Shown in pieces: positions 53,191 to 63,103 of a DNA stretch of 64,000 bases. The notes beneath the pieces are model-generated. The model saw nothing but the letters and a program-made list of their open reading frames with translations, did no database searches and was not told the origin of the DNA. Location of the stretch: NCBI RefSeq assembly GCF_934754925.1, contig NZ_CAKVJA010000002.1, positions 124,001-188,000 of the forward strand, in the 5' to 3' direction. The translations under genes and the position numbers were made by a program. Each line of letters opens with the position of its first letter. Positions within the stretch are counted from its first letter, which is position 1. The stretch comes from an uncultured Clostridium sp. GTDB lineage: Bacteria > Bacillota > Clostridia > Clostridiales > Clostridiaceae.

Positions 53191-53291
53191 GTTTTTGTTG
53201 TGTCATTAAACGACAAACAGTATTATGATTATTTGTTAAAAATAAAGGTCATAATAACTATGAATTCAAGTGATTTGGAGGGAATTTTTTT

Positions 53292-53849
53292 ATGATATCA
53301 GCAGGTGATTTAAGAAAAGGTACAACTTTTGAGTATGACGGACAAGTGTATACAGTAATAGACTTCTTACACGTTAAACCTGGTAAAGGAGCTGCTTTCG
53401 TTAGAACTAAACTTAGAAACGTTATTTCAGGTGGGGTTACAGATACAACTTTCAACCCAACTACTAAATTACAAGAAGCAGTAATTGAAAGAAAAGAAAT
53501 GCAATATTTATATTCTGATGGAGAATTATACTACTTCATGGATCAAGAAACTTATGAGCAAATTCCACTAAACTATGAAAAAGTTGAAGATGCTATAAAG
53601 TTCATCAAAGAAAATATGTTTGCAGTAATTAAATTCTATAAAGGTGATGCATTCTCAGTTGAAGCACCAAACTTTGTTGAATTATTAATAACTCAAGCTG
53701 ACCCAGGAGTAAAAGGTAACACAGCTACAAATGCTATGAAACCAGCTACATTAGAAACAGGAGCAGTTGTTAACGTACCTATGTTTGTTAACGAAGGTGA
53801 TACTATAAGAGTTGACACTAGAACTGGGGAATACATGGAAAGAGTTTAA
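53292..53849 (+). CDS. efp: Elongation factor P
   Basis: 185 residues: KOW-like N-terminal domain and two OB folds. Loop tip at [11 protein letters not shown] carries the Lys (about residue 32) that is modified in many bacteria; the C-terminal signature [17 protein letters not shown] is present. EF-P relieves ribosome stalling at polyproline. GGAGGG 8-9 nt upstream of the ATG. Codon use is markedly richer in C-ending codons than in neighbours, as expected for a highly expressed gene. Confidence 0.97.
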   Translation: MISAGDLRKGTTFEYDGQVYTVIDFLHVKPGKGAAFVRTKLRNVISGGVTDTTFNPTTKLQEAVIERKEMQYLYSDGELYYFMDQETYEQIPLNYEKVEDAIKFIKENMFAVIKFYKGDAFSVEAPNFVELLITQADPGVKGNTATNAMKPATLETGAVVNVPMFVNEGDTIRVDTRTGEYMERV

Positions 53850-53858
53850 TCTTAAAGT

Positions 53859-53894
53859 AAATGCTAGGTTTTTAACTTAGCATTTGTTTTTTTT
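53859..53894 (+). terminator. Rho-independent terminator after efp
   Basis: A 12-bp stem AAATGCTAGGTT / AACTTAGCATTT (one G-U), TTT loop, and a long T-run. Confidence 0.85.
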
Positions 53895-53898
53895 AAGC

Positions 53899-53962
53899 GA
53901 GAATCTAAATCTTTGATTTAGTTATTTAAGATTATATAAATGACTCCTAGTTTTTCTTTTAA
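53899..53962 (+). repeat. Solitary degenerate relative of the 62-bp ribozyme repeat
   Basis: Contains AAATC-TTT-GATTT followed, about 30 bp on, by ACTCCTAG and a pyrimidine stretch, the same order of motifs as in the glmS P1 repeats. It sits just after the efp terminator. Confidence 0.5.
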
Positions 53963-54021
53963 AGATAAAAAAATAAGTGTATAATCATATATATAATAAT
54001 TTCTTCAAAGGAAGTGAAAGT

Positions 54022-54387
54022 ATGAGAGATATATATACTAAAATAGATCAAGTTAAAAATAAGATAAATGATATAGAAGATGAGAAATATACAGATATAT
54101 TTAATTCTTTAAGTGATATATTACTAGACCTATCTTCAAAGGTTGAGGATTTAAATTCAAGACAAGAATATTTAGAAGAAAATATGGAGTATATAGATAA
54201 TGATTTAACTGATATACAAGATGAACTATTTGAAGAAGTAACATTTGATGATTTAAATGGATTAGAAGATGAATATGTTGAAATCAATTGTGAAAAGTGT
54301 AGTAAACCATTATTTGTAGAACAACAAGCATTAAATAACAATAACTCTATTCCTTGTCCGTTTTGTGGAGGAATTGCTAGAGAGTAA
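54022..54387 (+). CDS. CD1247-type protein with coiled coil and zinc ribbon
   Basis: 121 residues: a helical coiled-coil N-terminal part (about 1-80) and a C-terminal zinc ribbon with CxxC (CEKC) and CPFC pairs. It matches the 'CD1247 N-terminal domain' group found beside spoIIIA in clostridia; function unknown. ATG 54022 is 9 nt after AAAGGAAG. An in-frame ATG at 53977 has no ribosome-binding site. Confidence 0.78.
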   Translation: MRDIYTKIDQVKNKINDIEDEKYTDIFNSLSDILLDLSSKVEDLNSRQEYLEENMEYIDNDLTDIQDELFEEVTFDDLNGLEDEYVEINCEKCSKPLFVEQQALNNNNSIPCPFCGGIARE

Positions 54388-54421
54388 TACATAGTATATA
54401 TTTATTAAAATTTACTTGATT

Positions 54422-54466
54422 AAAAAATAAGCTATTGCAAATTAATTGCAATAGCTTATTTTTTTG
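54422..54466 (+). terminator. Rho-independent terminator before spoIIIAA
   Basis: A 19-bp stem (AAAAAATAAGCTATTGCAA and complement), 5-nt loop and T-run. It isolates the sporulation operon. Two TTTTACATAT direct repeats between here and spoIIIAA may be regulatory. Confidence 0.9.
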
Positions 54467-54629
54467 AATAAATTTAAGGAATTTATATGTAATGCAATAA
54501 ATATATTATATAGATATTTATTTTACATATGTTTTAAAAGAAATATTTTACATATTTTTTTATAGTATGAATAATTCGTTATTATGTGAAATAAAAATTA
54601 AAGAGAAAGGTAATTAAGGAAGTGATGAT

Positions 54630-55553
54630 ATGAAATATGATGAGGTTTATAAGATACTTCCAGAAGGTATAGGAAATAGTATTAAAGAATTTTTAATGAA
54701 TGATGGAATACAAGAAATAAGGATAAAAATAGGAAAGCCTATAATACTTAATTTATCCTTTGAAGAAAAAGTGCTAGATTATATCCCAACAAAAGAAGAT
54801 TTAAGATATATGCTAGCTAAAATTTCTAACTATTCACTATATGCATTTGAAGAAGAAATTAAACAAGGATATATTACATTAAAGGGAGGACATAGAGTTG
54901 GACTTGCTGGAGAGTGCGTAATATCAAAGGGTGAAGTTAGGACTATAAAAAATATTTCATCATTAAATATAAGGATATGTAAAGAGGTTATAGGTGCTTC
55001 TAATAAGGTTATGAGGTTAATTACTCAAAATAATAGAGTATATAATACATTAATAGTATCTCCTCCTAAGTGTGGGAAAACAACTATATTAAGAGACATA
55101 GCAAAAAATTTATCTAATGGAATGTATCAAATAAATCTAAAAGGAAAAAAAGTAACAATAGTAGATGAAAGAAGTGAAATTGCAGCCTGTTATAATGGTA
55201 TACCACAAATGAATGTAGGAATTAGAACTGATATTTTAGATAATTGCTTAAAAAAATCAGGAATGATTATGGCAATAAGAAGTCTTTCGCCAGAAGTATT
55301 AATATGTGATGAGATAGGAACAGAGGGGGATTTAGAAGCATTAAATATGGCTTTTAATTCTGGAGTAAATATTATAGTTACTGTACATGGTTATGATATA
55401 AATGATGTTTATAATAGAAAGGTTTTTAAGGAATTAATAGATAATTGTGTGTTAGAAAGAATTATATTGTTAAGCAATCGAAGGGGGGCTGGTACTATAG
55501 AAAGAGTCTATAAGGTAAGTAGAGAGAAGGGATTGCAATGTTTAGAGGTTTAA
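54630..55553 (+). CDS. spoIIIAA: Stage III sporulation protein AA (ATPase)
   Basis: 307 residues. Secretion-type ATPase of the mother-cell/forespore channel, with Walker A SPPKCGKTTILRD (about 148-160), VDERSEIAAC and the LICDEIGTEGD Walker B. It powers the SpoIIIA-SpoIIQ feeding-tube apparatus during engulfment. First gene of a complete eight-gene operon, expressed from sigma-E in Bacillus; no clear sigma-E box could be assigned here. Confidence 0.96.
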   Translation: MKYDEVYKILPEGIGNSIKEFLMNDGIQEIRIKIGKPIILNLSFEEKVLDYIPTKEDLRYMLAKISNYSLYAFEEEIKQGYITLKGGHRVGLAGECVISKGEVRTIKNISSLNIRICKEVIGASNKVMRLITQNNRVYNTLIVSPPKCGKTTILRDIAKNLSNGMYQINLKGKKVTIVDERSEIAACYNGIPQMNVGIRTDILDNCLKKSGMIMAIRSLSPEVLICDEIGTEGDLEALNMAFNSGVNIIVTVHGYDINDVYNRKVFKELIDNCVLERIILLSNRRGAGTIERVYKVSREKGLQCLEV

Positions 55554-56056
55554 TGATTTTTTCCATGTTTTTAATTTGTACATTTATAGGTTTCTTTTTA
55601 GGAGAAAACTATAAAAGAAGAAGTATTCAATTAAAAGAATTTCAAAAGGGACTTTTATTATTAAGTAATGAGATTATATATGCTAATACTCCATTACCTG
55701 ATGCTTTAATGGAGGTTAGTAAAAAGGTTTATAATCCTATTTCAGAAATACTTAATGATATGTCATTTACATTAGAAAATGGATATGCAGGAACTATATA
55801 TGAAAGTTTTGAAAAGGCTTATATGAAATCGAAGGAAGAGATGAATTTATTAGATGATGATTATAAGATTATAAGTGATTTTTTTAAAACACTAGGTTCA
55901 TCAGGAGTAACAGGGCAAGATAAGATTTTTAAGATTGCATTAGATAGTATAGATATAAATTATAAGGAGGCCAAAAAGTTTGAAAAAGAAAATATTAAAT
56001 TATATAGAACGTTGGGATTGTCTATTGGTGCGATGCTAGCAATATTTTTTATCTAA
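55538..56056 (+). CDS. spoIIIAB: Stage III sporulation protein AB
   Basis: 172 residues. N-terminal membrane helix, helical body resembling GspF-type platform halves (KGLLLLSNEIIYANTPLPDALMEVSKK), C-terminal membrane helix (GLSIGAMLAIFFI). Overlaps spoIIIAA by 16 nt. Confidence 0.94.
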   Translation: MFRGLMIFSMFLICTFIGFFLGENYKRRSIQLKEFQKGLLLLSNEIIYANTPLPDALMEVSKKVYNPISEILNDMSFTLENGYAGTIYESFEKAYMKSKEEMNLLDDDYKIISDFFKTLGSSGVTGQDKIFKIALDSIDINYKEAKKFEKENIKLYRTLGLSIGAMLAIFFI

Positions 56057-56075
56057 GGGGGGAGAGTAATTTATT

Positions 56076-56273
56076 ATGTTTGATGTAAGTTTACTGTTTA
56101 AGATTGGAGCAATGGGAGTTTTACTTATGGTTATTGAAAAGGTATTAGAGGGAAATGGAAAAAAGGAATTTGCAGTATTAGCTAATTTAGCAGGAATGGT
56201 TATTATTTTAATTACTATTATTGGAATGATATCAAATCTTTTTGATACTGTAAAAACTATGTTTACTTTTTAG
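56076..56273 (+). CDS. spoIIIAC: Stage III sporulation protein AC
   Basis: 65 residues with two membrane helices (LLFKIGAMGVLLMVIEKVLEG; LAGMVIILITIIGMI), the usual SpoIIIAC size and pattern. GGGGGGAG upstream of the ATG. Confidence 0.94.
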   Translation: MFDVSLLFKIGAMGVLLMVIEKVLEGNGKKEFAVLANLAGMVIILITIIGMISNLFDTVKTMFTF

Positions 56274-56282
56274 GTGAGTTTT

Positions 56283-56666
56283 ATGGAGATAATTCAAGTC
56301 GCATTTTTTGCATTTACTGCTTTATTCATATTCCTTTTATTAAAAGATAATAAATCCCAAGTGGGATTTCTTGTAATACTTGCTGCAGGAATAGGAATAT
56401 TCCTTTACATGATAGGCCAATTAGCTGATGTAATAGAATTTATTAAGGATATTGCTAATAAAGCTAATATAGACACAGTTTATATTGGAATTGTATTAAA
56501 AATTCTTGCAATTGCATATATAACATCATTTTGTAGTGAAATATGCAAAGATTCAGGAGCCGGTAGTATAGGAAGCAAGGTTGAATTTGCTGGGAAAATT
56601 ATGATACTAGGATTAGCAGTTCCAATTTTAATGGCTGTATTGAATTCAATTCTTCAGATATTGTAG
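56283..56666 (+). CDS. spoIIIAD: Stage III sporulation protein AD
   Basis: 127 residues, four membrane helices, with SEICKDSGAGSIGSKVEFAGKIMIL as family signature (key residues C-K-D-S-G). ATG 56283 is used because AGGTGAG lies 6 nt upstream; GTG 56274 is part of that site. Confidence 0.94.
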   Translation: MEIIQVAFFAFTALFIFLLLKDNKSQVGFLVILAAGIGIFLYMIGQLADVIEFIKDIANKANIDTVYIGIVLKILAIAYITSFCSEICKDSGAGSIGSKVEFAGKIMILGLAVPILMAVLNSILQIL

Positions 56667-56674
56667 GTGAGAAA

Positions 56675-57868
56675 ATGAAAAACTATATTTTAAAGATAAT
56701 TTGGTCTCTTATAATTATAAGCATTATGGGAGTTAGCGATATATCGATAGTTCCTAGTAAAATTACTTATGCAAAGGAGCTTACAAGCGTAACTAATGAT
56801 GAAGAAGTAGAATCAAAGCTTAATAGTCTATATGACTATATAAATACAATGAAAAGTGATGTAGAACTTATTAATGAATTAGATCCAATAAGCTATGTAA
56901 AGAGCTATATAGAAACTGGGGAAGGCAATTTATCCTTTTCAACAATTTTAAATGCTATTATAAGTTTATTTTTTAGGGAAGTAAAAACTATATTATCATT
57001 GGCTTTTTCAATTGTTGCAATAGGAATAATATGTTCATTATTTAAGAATATACAATCTTCTTTTTCAGGAGAAGGCGTCTCACAGGTAGCTTTTTATGCT
57101 TGTTATGCTATCTTAATAATACTATTATCAAAGACCTTTATTATATCAATATCATTAGCAAAGGATGTAATTATTCAAATTACAGATTTTATGGATAAAG
57201 TATTACCAGTTTTAGTACTTATGCTAGCTGCGGCAGGGGGCTTGACTCAGGCCGCTACAATGGATCCAATAATACTAGGATGTACAATATTAATTCCTAA
57301 AATATACATGAATGTAATAATACCATTAATTCTAATAACTTTTGTATTACAGTTTACAAATAATATATCAACAGAATCAAAATTATCTAATTTATGTAGT
57401 ATGGTAAAAAAATCTACTGTGTGGTTACAGGGAATTATTCTTACTATTTTTATAGGGATATTAACTATTAGGGGGATAACCTCTTCTACTATAGATGCAG
57501 TTACATTAAAGACTACTAAATTTGCTGTTGATAATTTTATACCAATAGTAGGAAAGTCTCTTTCAGATGCTATATCATCTGTAGCAGGATATTCATTAAT
57601 TATAAAGAATGCAATTGGATCAATTGGGTTAATAGTTATAATTTTAATAATTCTATATCCTATTATTAAGCTAATATTATCATCACTTATTTTTAAACTT
57701 TCAGCAGCGTTACTAGAACCAATAACAGATAAAAGAATTACAGGTTCTATAGCAGCAGCAGGCGAATCTTTAGTATTAATAATGTCATGTGTTTTAAGTG
57801 TAAGTATAATGTTCTTTATTCTTATAGCAATTATGATATCCGCTGGAAAGTTTGTTATTGGAGGATAG
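56675..57868 (+). CDS. spoIIIAE: Stage III sporulation protein AE
   Basis: 397 residues: signal peptide (about 1-30), then a polytopic membrane protein with seven or so helices (for example LPVLVLMLAAAGGLTQAATMDPI). It forms part of the export channel membrane complex. 8 bp after spoIIIAD. Confidence 0.95.
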   Translation: MKNYILKIIWSLIIISIMGVSDISIVPSKITYAKELTSVTNDEEVESKLNSLYDYINTMKSDVELINELDPISYVKSYIETGEGNLSFSTILNAIISLFFREVKTILSLAFSIVAIGIICSLFKNIQSSFSGEGVSQVAFYACYAILIILLSKTFIISISLAKDVIIQITDFMDKVLPVLVLMLAAAGGLTQAATMDPIILGCTILIPKIYMNVIIPLILITFVLQFTNNISTESKLSNLCSMVKKSTVWLQGIILTIFIGILTIRGITSSTIDAVTLKTTKFAVDNFIPIVGKSLSDAISSVAGYSLIIKNAIGSIGLIVIILIILYPIIKLILSSLIFKLSAALLEPITDKRITGSIAAAGESLVLIMSCVLSVSIMFFILIAIMISAGKFVIGG

Positions 57869-57873
57869 AGAAG

Positions 57874-58458
57874 ATGGAATATATAAATAATTTTGTTATA
57901 ACCTTAGTGGCGACAATGATATTTATGACTGCAGTAGAGATAATTTCTCCTGATAATTCTATGAAGAAATATATAAAATTTGTATTAGGATTAATACTTA
58001 TTTCAGTAATGATAAATCCAATAGTAAAATTCTTTACTGGTGGAGAGCAAGAGTTAGTAAATACTATTAAAAATTATGAAAGCATATTTTATGAAGGCAC
58101 AACTAGTGGAAATAAAGAGAGTATAAGTGAAAGTCAAATAGAGTCATTTAAAAATAACTTAAATAGCAATTGCGATAGTTTACTTAAAGAAGAGTTCTCG
58201 GATAAGGATTTTAAATCAAATATTAAATGTGAAATAGATTTAGAAGATATGACTTATAGTATAGAGAGTTTAGAGGTGGGAGTAAGGGATGAAGGAGTAA
58301 AATTAGTTGACAGTATTAAAATTAATATAAATGAAGAAAGTGAAGAAGCAGTATCAAATGAGGAAACGGTGGATAATGAAGAAGAAATAAAGAATTACTT
58401 ATCAGAAGTTTTTAAAATACCAACAGAAAAAATAAAGTTATATAGCATGGGAAAATAA
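57874..58458 (+). CDS. spoIIIAF: Stage III sporulation protein AF
   Basis: 194 residues: two N-terminal membrane helices (NFVITLVATMIFMTAVEII; FVLGLILISVMINPIVKFF) and a soluble ring-building-like domain at the C-terminus (DYL...VFKIPTEKIKLY pattern). ATG 57874 has GGAGG in range and lies 5 nt after the spoIIIAE stop; the longer open frame upstream runs inside spoIIIAE. Confidence 0.93.
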   Translation: MEYINNFVITLVATMIFMTAVEIISPDNSMKKYIKFVLGLILISVMINPIVKFFTGGEQELVNTIKNYESIFYEGTTSGNKESISESQIESFKNNLNSNCDSLLKEEFSDKDFKSNIKCEIDLEDMTYSIESLEVGVRDEGVKLVDSIKININEESEEAVSNEETVDNEEEIKNYLSEVFKIPTEKIKLYSMGK

Positions 58459-58484
58459 TAAAGAATAGGAGGGGGAAGAGAGGT

Positions 58485-59102
58485 ATGGATAAAGATAAAT
58501 TAAATGAAGAAATGAATAAACTTATGCAAAATAAAAAATTTGTTAATTGCTTAATAGTATTACTTGTAATTATATTTTTATGGCTTGCAGTTAGTAATTT
58601 TATGGGAGATGATGCTGATCTAACAAAAGGAAATACTGATAATACACCGATTGGAGCTCAAGAAGTTTCAGGAGATGAAGGTGTTACAACATCTAAAGAG
58701 TTATTAGATTATGAAACAGAACAAAAAGAAAAGTTAGAAGAGATACTTTCTAAAATTGATGGGGTGGGAGAAGTAGTTGTTAATATTTATTTTGAAAGTA
58801 GTGAAGTAAAAGTACCTGCAACAAATTCAAATACCCAAACATCAGAGACACAAGAGGAAGATAATAATGGAGGAACAAGAGTAACAAAGCAAGAAACCGA
58901 AGGAGAAACAGTAGTAATGCAAAGTGATTCAAGTATAAGTGAACCTTTTATAACTAAGACATATAAACCACAAATTACAGGAGTGTTAATTGTTGCAGAA
59001 GGTGCTAAAAGCAGTAAGATCACATATGATATACAAAAGGCTGTTTCAAGTTTATATAATTTAAGTTTGGATAAGGTTAATGTATATCCGATGGGAAGCT
59101 AG
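58485..59102 (+). CDS. spoIIIAG: Stage III sporulation protein AG
   Basis: 205 residues. One membrane helix (about 19-38), a linker and a ring-building motif domain interrupted by a Thr/Glu/Gln-rich insert (about 105-145) that in SpoIIIAG forms the beta-barrel of the oligomeric ring. Ends AVSSLYNLSLDKVNVYPMGS, the family ending. GGAGGGGG before the ATG. Confidence 0.93.
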   Translation: MDKDKLNEEMNKLMQNKKFVNCLIVLLVIIFLWLAVSNFMGDDADLTKGNTDNTPIGAQEVSGDEGVTTSKELLDYETEQKEKLEEILSKIDGVGEVVVNIYFESSEVKVPATNSNTQTSETQEEDNNGGTRVTKQETEGETVVMQSDSSISEPFITKTYKPQITGVLIVAEGAKSSKITYDIQKAVSSLYNLSLDKVNVYPMGS

Positions 59103-59142
59103 CATATATATGTTATATAAAAAGAATGGGAGGAATTAAAAA

Positions 59143-59670
59143 ATGACAAAAAAACAATTTGGGATTATTTTTACACTAATGGCTTTAATAGTATGTGTTG
59201 GAGTATTATCTATGAAGCTAAATGAAAATGGTTATAACGATCCAACAAGCTTAGAGGCAGTATTAAAACAAAATACAGATAATACTAAAACTGATACATC
59301 TACAGAAGAAACTTTAAGTACAACAGAGTATTTCTATAGTATGAGATTAACTAAAGAGCAACAAGATGAAAAGTATATAGATGATATGAAAGCTATTACA
59401 GAAGATGCAAATGCATCACAAGAATCAAAAGATATAGCAAACAATGCATTAGTTGAAAAAGCTAAAATGAATGATCAAGAAAGTAGAGTAGAATCAGAAA
59501 TTAGAAATAAAGGTTATGAAGATGCTCTTTGTATGATAAATGATAACAAAACTGTAAAAGTTTATGTTAAGGTAGACGATGTTTTATCAGAAGAAAATTC
59601 AGCTGTAATAAAGAAAGTTGTTGAAGATATTACTACTTTAACAGATGTAGATATAACATCAATGAAATAA
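59143..59670 (+). CDS. spoIIIAH: Stage III sporulation protein AH
   Basis: 175 residues. One N-terminal membrane helix (about 7-24), a linker, and an EscJ/YscJ-like ring-forming domain (about 95-175). It bridges to forespore SpoIIQ across the septum. Last gene of the operon. GGGAGGA before the ATG. Confidence 0.93.
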   Translation: MTKKQFGIIFTLMALIVCVGVLSMKLNENGYNDPTSLEAVLKQNTDNTKTDTSTEETLSTTEYFYSMRLTKEQQDEKYIDDMKAITEDANASQESKDIANNALVEKAKMNDQESRVESEIRNKGYEDALCMINDNKTVKVYVKVDDVLSEENSAVIKKVVEDITTLTDVDITSMK

Positions 59671-59753
59671 TTCATTGTAATATAAAGGCTCTTTTGCTAT
59701 AATGAACATAAGGAAAAGTAGGTTTATATAATAAACCTTAAGGAGGTTAAGGC

Positions 59754-60143
59754 ATGGAAAATGTAAACAATGAATCTACTATAGGAATTGTTAAAATTTC
59801 TGATGAAGTAGTAAGTGTTATAGCAGAAATAGCAGCAGATGAAATTCAAGGAATAGTTGAAGTTCCACATGGAGTTTCAAGTAACATATCACAAATATTA
59901 AAAGGTAAAAAGGCTTCTAGTGGGAAGAGTGTAAAGGTTACATTAGAAGAGGATAAAGCTATAATTGAATTAAATGTAGCTGTAGAGTATGGTATGAAGA
60001 TTCCAGATGTAGTAAGTGCAGTTCAAGAAAATGTTAAAAAGACTGTTGAGGCTATGACTGGCTTAAAGGTTGACAAAGTTAATGTCAATGTTCAAAACAT
60101 ATATGTTCCAAAACAAGAACAACAGGAAGCGCTAGAAGTATAG
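59754..60143 (+). CDS. Asp23/Gls24 family envelope stress protein (YqhY-like)
   Basis: 129 residues with the Asp23 pattern (VRISDEVVSVIAEIAADEIQG; LNVAVEYGMKIPDVVSAVQENVKKTVEAMTGLKVDKVNVNVQNI read in pieces). Soluble, associated with envelope homeostasis; the Bacillus orthologue yqhY lies in the same place between spoIIIAH and nusB. AAGGAGG before the ATG; followed by a terminator. Confidence 0.9.
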   Translation: MENVNNESTIGIVKISDEVVSVIAEIAADEIQGIVEVPHGVSSNISQILKGKKASSGKSVKVTLEEDKAIIELNVAVEYGMKIPDVVSAVQENVKKTVEAMTGLKVDKVNVNVQNIYVPKQEQQEALEV

Positions 60144-60147
60144 TAAA

Positions 60148-60174
60148 AAACCCTCTGTCAAACAGAGGGTTTCT
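60148..60174 (+). terminator. Hairpin terminator after the Asp23-like gene
   Basis: A perfect 10-bp stem AAACCCTCTG / CAGAGGGTTT with a TCAAA loop; the T-run is short. The following 210 bp up to nusB is A/T-rich and should hold the nusB promoter, which I cannot place with confidence. Confidence 0.75.
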
Positions 60175-60386
60175 CATTGTAATAAAAAAATATATAAGGT
60201 TTACATAAAAATTTAGATAGTAAATTTAAAGAAAATTATTTATAATAGTAGAAGTTGATTCGTAAAAGATTATTTTTATGGACATAAATAAGATAATATT
60301 GTAATATACATATGTTTAATTAATGTAATATAAGTTTATAATACAAATAAAGAGATTAATGTATATTATATACTCAGGAGGAAGTT

Positions 60387-60791
60387 ATGAAAAGACAGAA
60401 ATCAAGAGAAAAAGCAATGGAGTTGCTTTTTAGCATGGAACTTAGCAAAAATAGTTATGAGGAAACAATAGAAAACTTCGTAGAAGATTACGAGATGAAT
60501 TTAAATACTCTAGACATAGAATACATAAAAAGTGTTATAAAAACAGTTACTGATAACCTAGAAGTTATTGATAAAAAAATTGTAGAATCTTTAGTTAACT
60601 GGAAGTTAGATAGAATATCTAAAGTTAATCTTACAATATTAAGATTAGCAGTAGGAGAAATGATGTTTGTTGAAGATGTTCCAGGAAGTGTGGCAATAAA
60701 TGAAGCAGTTGAATTAACTAAAAAATATTCAGATGAAAAAAGCTGTTCATTTGTTAATGGAGTATTAGATAAGGTTTTAAAAAATTTATAA
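60387..60791 (+). CDS. nusB: Transcription antitermination factor NusB
   Basis: 134 residues, all-helical RNA-binding protein for rRNA antitermination with NusE/S10. Visible: [17 protein letters not shown] at the start, [59 protein letters not shown] before the ATG. Opens the nusB-folD-xseA-xseB-ispA-dxs run. Confidence 0.95.
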   Translation: MKRQKSREKAMELLFSMELSKNSYEETIENFVEDYEMNLNTLDIEYIKSVIKTVTDNLEVIDKKIVESLVNWKLDRISKVNLTILRLAVGEMMFVEDVPGSVAINEAVELTKKYSDEKSCSFVNGVLDKVLKNL

Positions 60792-60836
60792 ATATAAATA
60801 AAGAGTATTTTCGATAGAGTTAGAGGGGGCAAAAAA

Positions 60837-61685
60837 ATGGGTGATAGAATAGATGGTAAAGCTATAGCTTTAGGAATTAAAGATAATATAAAAAACTTTA
60901 TAGAGACTAGAAAGTTAAATGAACTAAATATACCTAAAGTTGCATCTATATTAGTTGGTAATGATGGCGGATCATTATTTTATTTAAACAATCAAGAAAA
61001 AGTAGCAACTTCATTAGGATTAGAATTTGAAAAAATTCATTTAAGTGATGATGTAACAGAATGTGAATTAATTGAAAAAATAGAACAATTAAATAATGAT
61101 AATGGTGTAAATGGTATAATACTTCAATTACCATTACCTAAAAATATGGATGAAAAGAAGATAATATCATCGATATCTCCAGAAAAGGATATAGATTGTT
61201 TAACATTTGTTAATCAAGGAAAGCTATATATGGGAGAGGAAACTTTCATGCCATGTACACCTAAATCTATATTAACAATAATAAAAAGCTTAAATATAAA
61301 TTTAGAAGGAATGGAAGTAGTTGTAGTTGGAAGAAGCAATATAGTAGGTAAACCAGCTGCTGCATTAATGCTTAAAGAAAACTGTACAGTTACAATTTGT
61401 CATTCAAAAACTAAAAATTTAAAAGAAGTGTGTAAGAGAGCAGATATTTTAATTGTTGCAATAGGAAAGGCTAAGTTCATAGATGATAGCTATGTAAAAG
61501 AAGATGCAATAGTTATTGATGTAGGAACTAATTCTGTAGAAGGAAAAATTACGGGTGATGTTGATTTCGAAAAAGTTATAAATAAAGCAGCTTTTGTTAC
61601 TCCTGTTCCAGGGGGTGTTGGAGCTCTTACAACAACTCTTTTAATGAAGAATGTATGTGAGGCTTTAGAAAAGTATGAAAATTAA
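60837..61685 (+). CDS. folD: Methylenetetrahydrofolate dehydrogenase/cyclohydrolase FolD
   Basis: 282 residues. Bifunctional one-carbon enzyme. Motifs: [16 protein letters not shown] (Tyr and catalytic Lys), LQLPLPKNM, the [11 protein letters not shown] region, [15 protein letters not shown] and the final [12 protein letters not shown]. It is preceded by GAGGGGG. Overlaps xseA by 11 nt. Confidence 0.96.
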   Translation: MGDRIDGKAIALGIKDNIKNFIETRKLNELNIPKVASILVGNDGGSLFYLNNQEKVATSLGLEFEKIHLSDDVTECELIEKIEQLNNDNGVNGIILQLPLPKNMDEKKIISSISPEKDIDCLTFVNQGKLYMGEETFMPCTPKSILTIIKSLNINLEGMEVVVVGRSNIVGKPAAALMLKENCTVTICHSKTKNLKEVCKRADILIVAIGKAKFIDDSYVKEDAIVIDVGTNSVEGKITGDVDFEKVINKAAFVTPVPGGVGALTTTLLMKNVCEALEKYEN

Positions 61686-62910
61686 AACTTTAACAGTATC
61701 GGAAGTTAATAATTATATAAAAAAAACATTAGATAATGATTTTATATTAAATAACCTTTCTGTAAGAGGAGAAATTTCAAATTTAAAATATCATTCCAGT
61801 GGTCATATCTATTTTTCATTAAAAGATGAAAATAGTAAGATTAATTGTATTATGTTTAAAAGTAAAAGCTTTGATTTAGATATTGTATTACAAGAAGGAA
61901 TGTCTGTAATAGTATCAGGAAGAGCATCTGTGTATTCAGCAAATGGAACATTTCAGATATACTGTGATAGAATAGAGCAAGAAGGCTTAGGAGAACTTCA
62001 CATAAGATTTGAGAAATTAAAGGAAAAGTTAAGTAGGGAGGGGTATTTTGAAGATGAGTTTAAAAAACCCCTTCCTAAAAATCCTTACAGAATAGGTGTA
62101 GTAACTTCAGAAACAGGTGCAGCGATACAAGATATAATTAATGTTGTAAGAAGAAGAAATACAAAAGTTGATATTATTCTTTATCCGGCTTTAGTGCAGG
62201 GTTATGGAGCATATAAAACAATAATTGAAGGTATAGAATATTTTAATAAAAAGAAAAGTGTAGATGTTATTATAATAGGTAGAGGTGGAGGTTCTATGGA
62301 AGAGCTATGGAATTTCAACGAGGAACCATTAGCATATGCTATCTTTAAATCAGTGATACCTATTGTATCAGCTGTAGGTCATGAGGTAGACTTTACTATA
62401 TCTGATTTTGTTGCAGATTTTAGAGCAGCAACACCTTCGCAAGCTGCTGAAATAGTTGTTCCTTTAGAGGAAAATCAATATAAGCAAATTAGTAATTATG
62501 AAGAAAGATTAGATTTTATAATAAGTGATAGGCTTAGAGAAGAAAAACAAAGAGTTAAAAATCTAGAAAAAATATTAAGTCTAAATTCACCAAATAATAG
62601 AATTGCAAATGCATATTTAGAAATTGATAATCTAAAGGAAAAGATAGAAAAAATAATAGAATTTAAAATAAAGAGTAATAAAGAAAAGATATTTTCATTA
62701 AATAATATATTAAATGCACATAATCCTTTGAATATTTTAGCAAAAGGTTATGCTATAATAGAAGATGAAACTGGCAAAGTAGTTAAAAGTAAGGAAGTTT
62801 TTGAAGGAACTACTGAAATAAAAATTTCTATGGAAGATGGGTATGTAAAAGGAAATTTTACTCCCATAGAAAAAGGGGGATTTTATCATGGCAAAGAAGG
62901 AAAGCTATAA
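61675..62910 (+). CDS. xseA: Exodeoxyribonuclease VII large subunit
   Basis: 411 residues: N-terminal OB fold ([24 protein letters not shown]) and nuclease core ([62 protein letters not shown]), then coiled coil and small C-terminal domain. Degrades single-stranded DNA together with XseB. The start overlaps folD by 11 nt. Confidence 0.95.
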   Translation: MKIKTLTVSEVNNYIKKTLDNDFILNNLSVRGEISNLKYHSSGHIYFSLKDENSKINCIMFKSKSFDLDIVLQEGMSVIVSGRASVYSANGTFQIYCDRIEQEGLGELHIRFEKLKEKLSREGYFEDEFKKPLPKNPYRIGVVTSETGAAIQDIINVVRRRNTKVDIILYPALVQGYGAYKTIIEGIEYFNKKKSVDVIIIGRGGGSMEELWNFNEEPLAYAIFKSVIPIVSAVGHEVDFTISDFVADFRAATPSQAAEIVVPLEENQYKQISNYEERLDFIISDRLREEKQRVKNLEKILSLNSPNNRIANAYLEIDNLKEKIEKIIEFKIKSNKEKIFSLNNILNAHNPLNILAKGYAIIEDETGKVVKSKEVFEGTTEIKISMEDGYVKGNFTPIEKGGFYHGKEGKL

Positions 62911-63103
62911 TGATATGTTAAATAATTTAGAAGTTATTTTATCTACATTGGAAAATAATGAGTTAAGTTTGGAAGATGCTATGAAAGAATATGAAAAGGG
63001 AAGTAAAATCATTAATAAATTATATAAGACATTAGATACGTTAGAGGGAAAATTCTTAACAATTAAGGATAATACTGAAGTGGTGAAAGAAAATGAAGTT
63101 TAA
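62888..63103 (+). CDS. xseB: Exodeoxyribonuclease VII small subunit
   Basis: 71 residues, helical hairpin with [32 protein letters not shown], the standard XseB pattern. Overlaps xseA by 23 nt and ispA by 11 nt, so stoichiometry is set by translational coupling. AAGGGGGA before the ATG. Confidence 0.95.
   Translation: MAKKESYNDMLNNLEVILSTLENNELSLEDAMKEYEKGSKIINKLYKTLDTLEGKFLTIKDNTEVVKENEV

Noticed and set aside
54048..54392. 114-codon minus-strand open frame
   Set aside because: It is antisense to the zinc-ribbon CD1247-type gene, whose CxxC pairs and start site are convincing.
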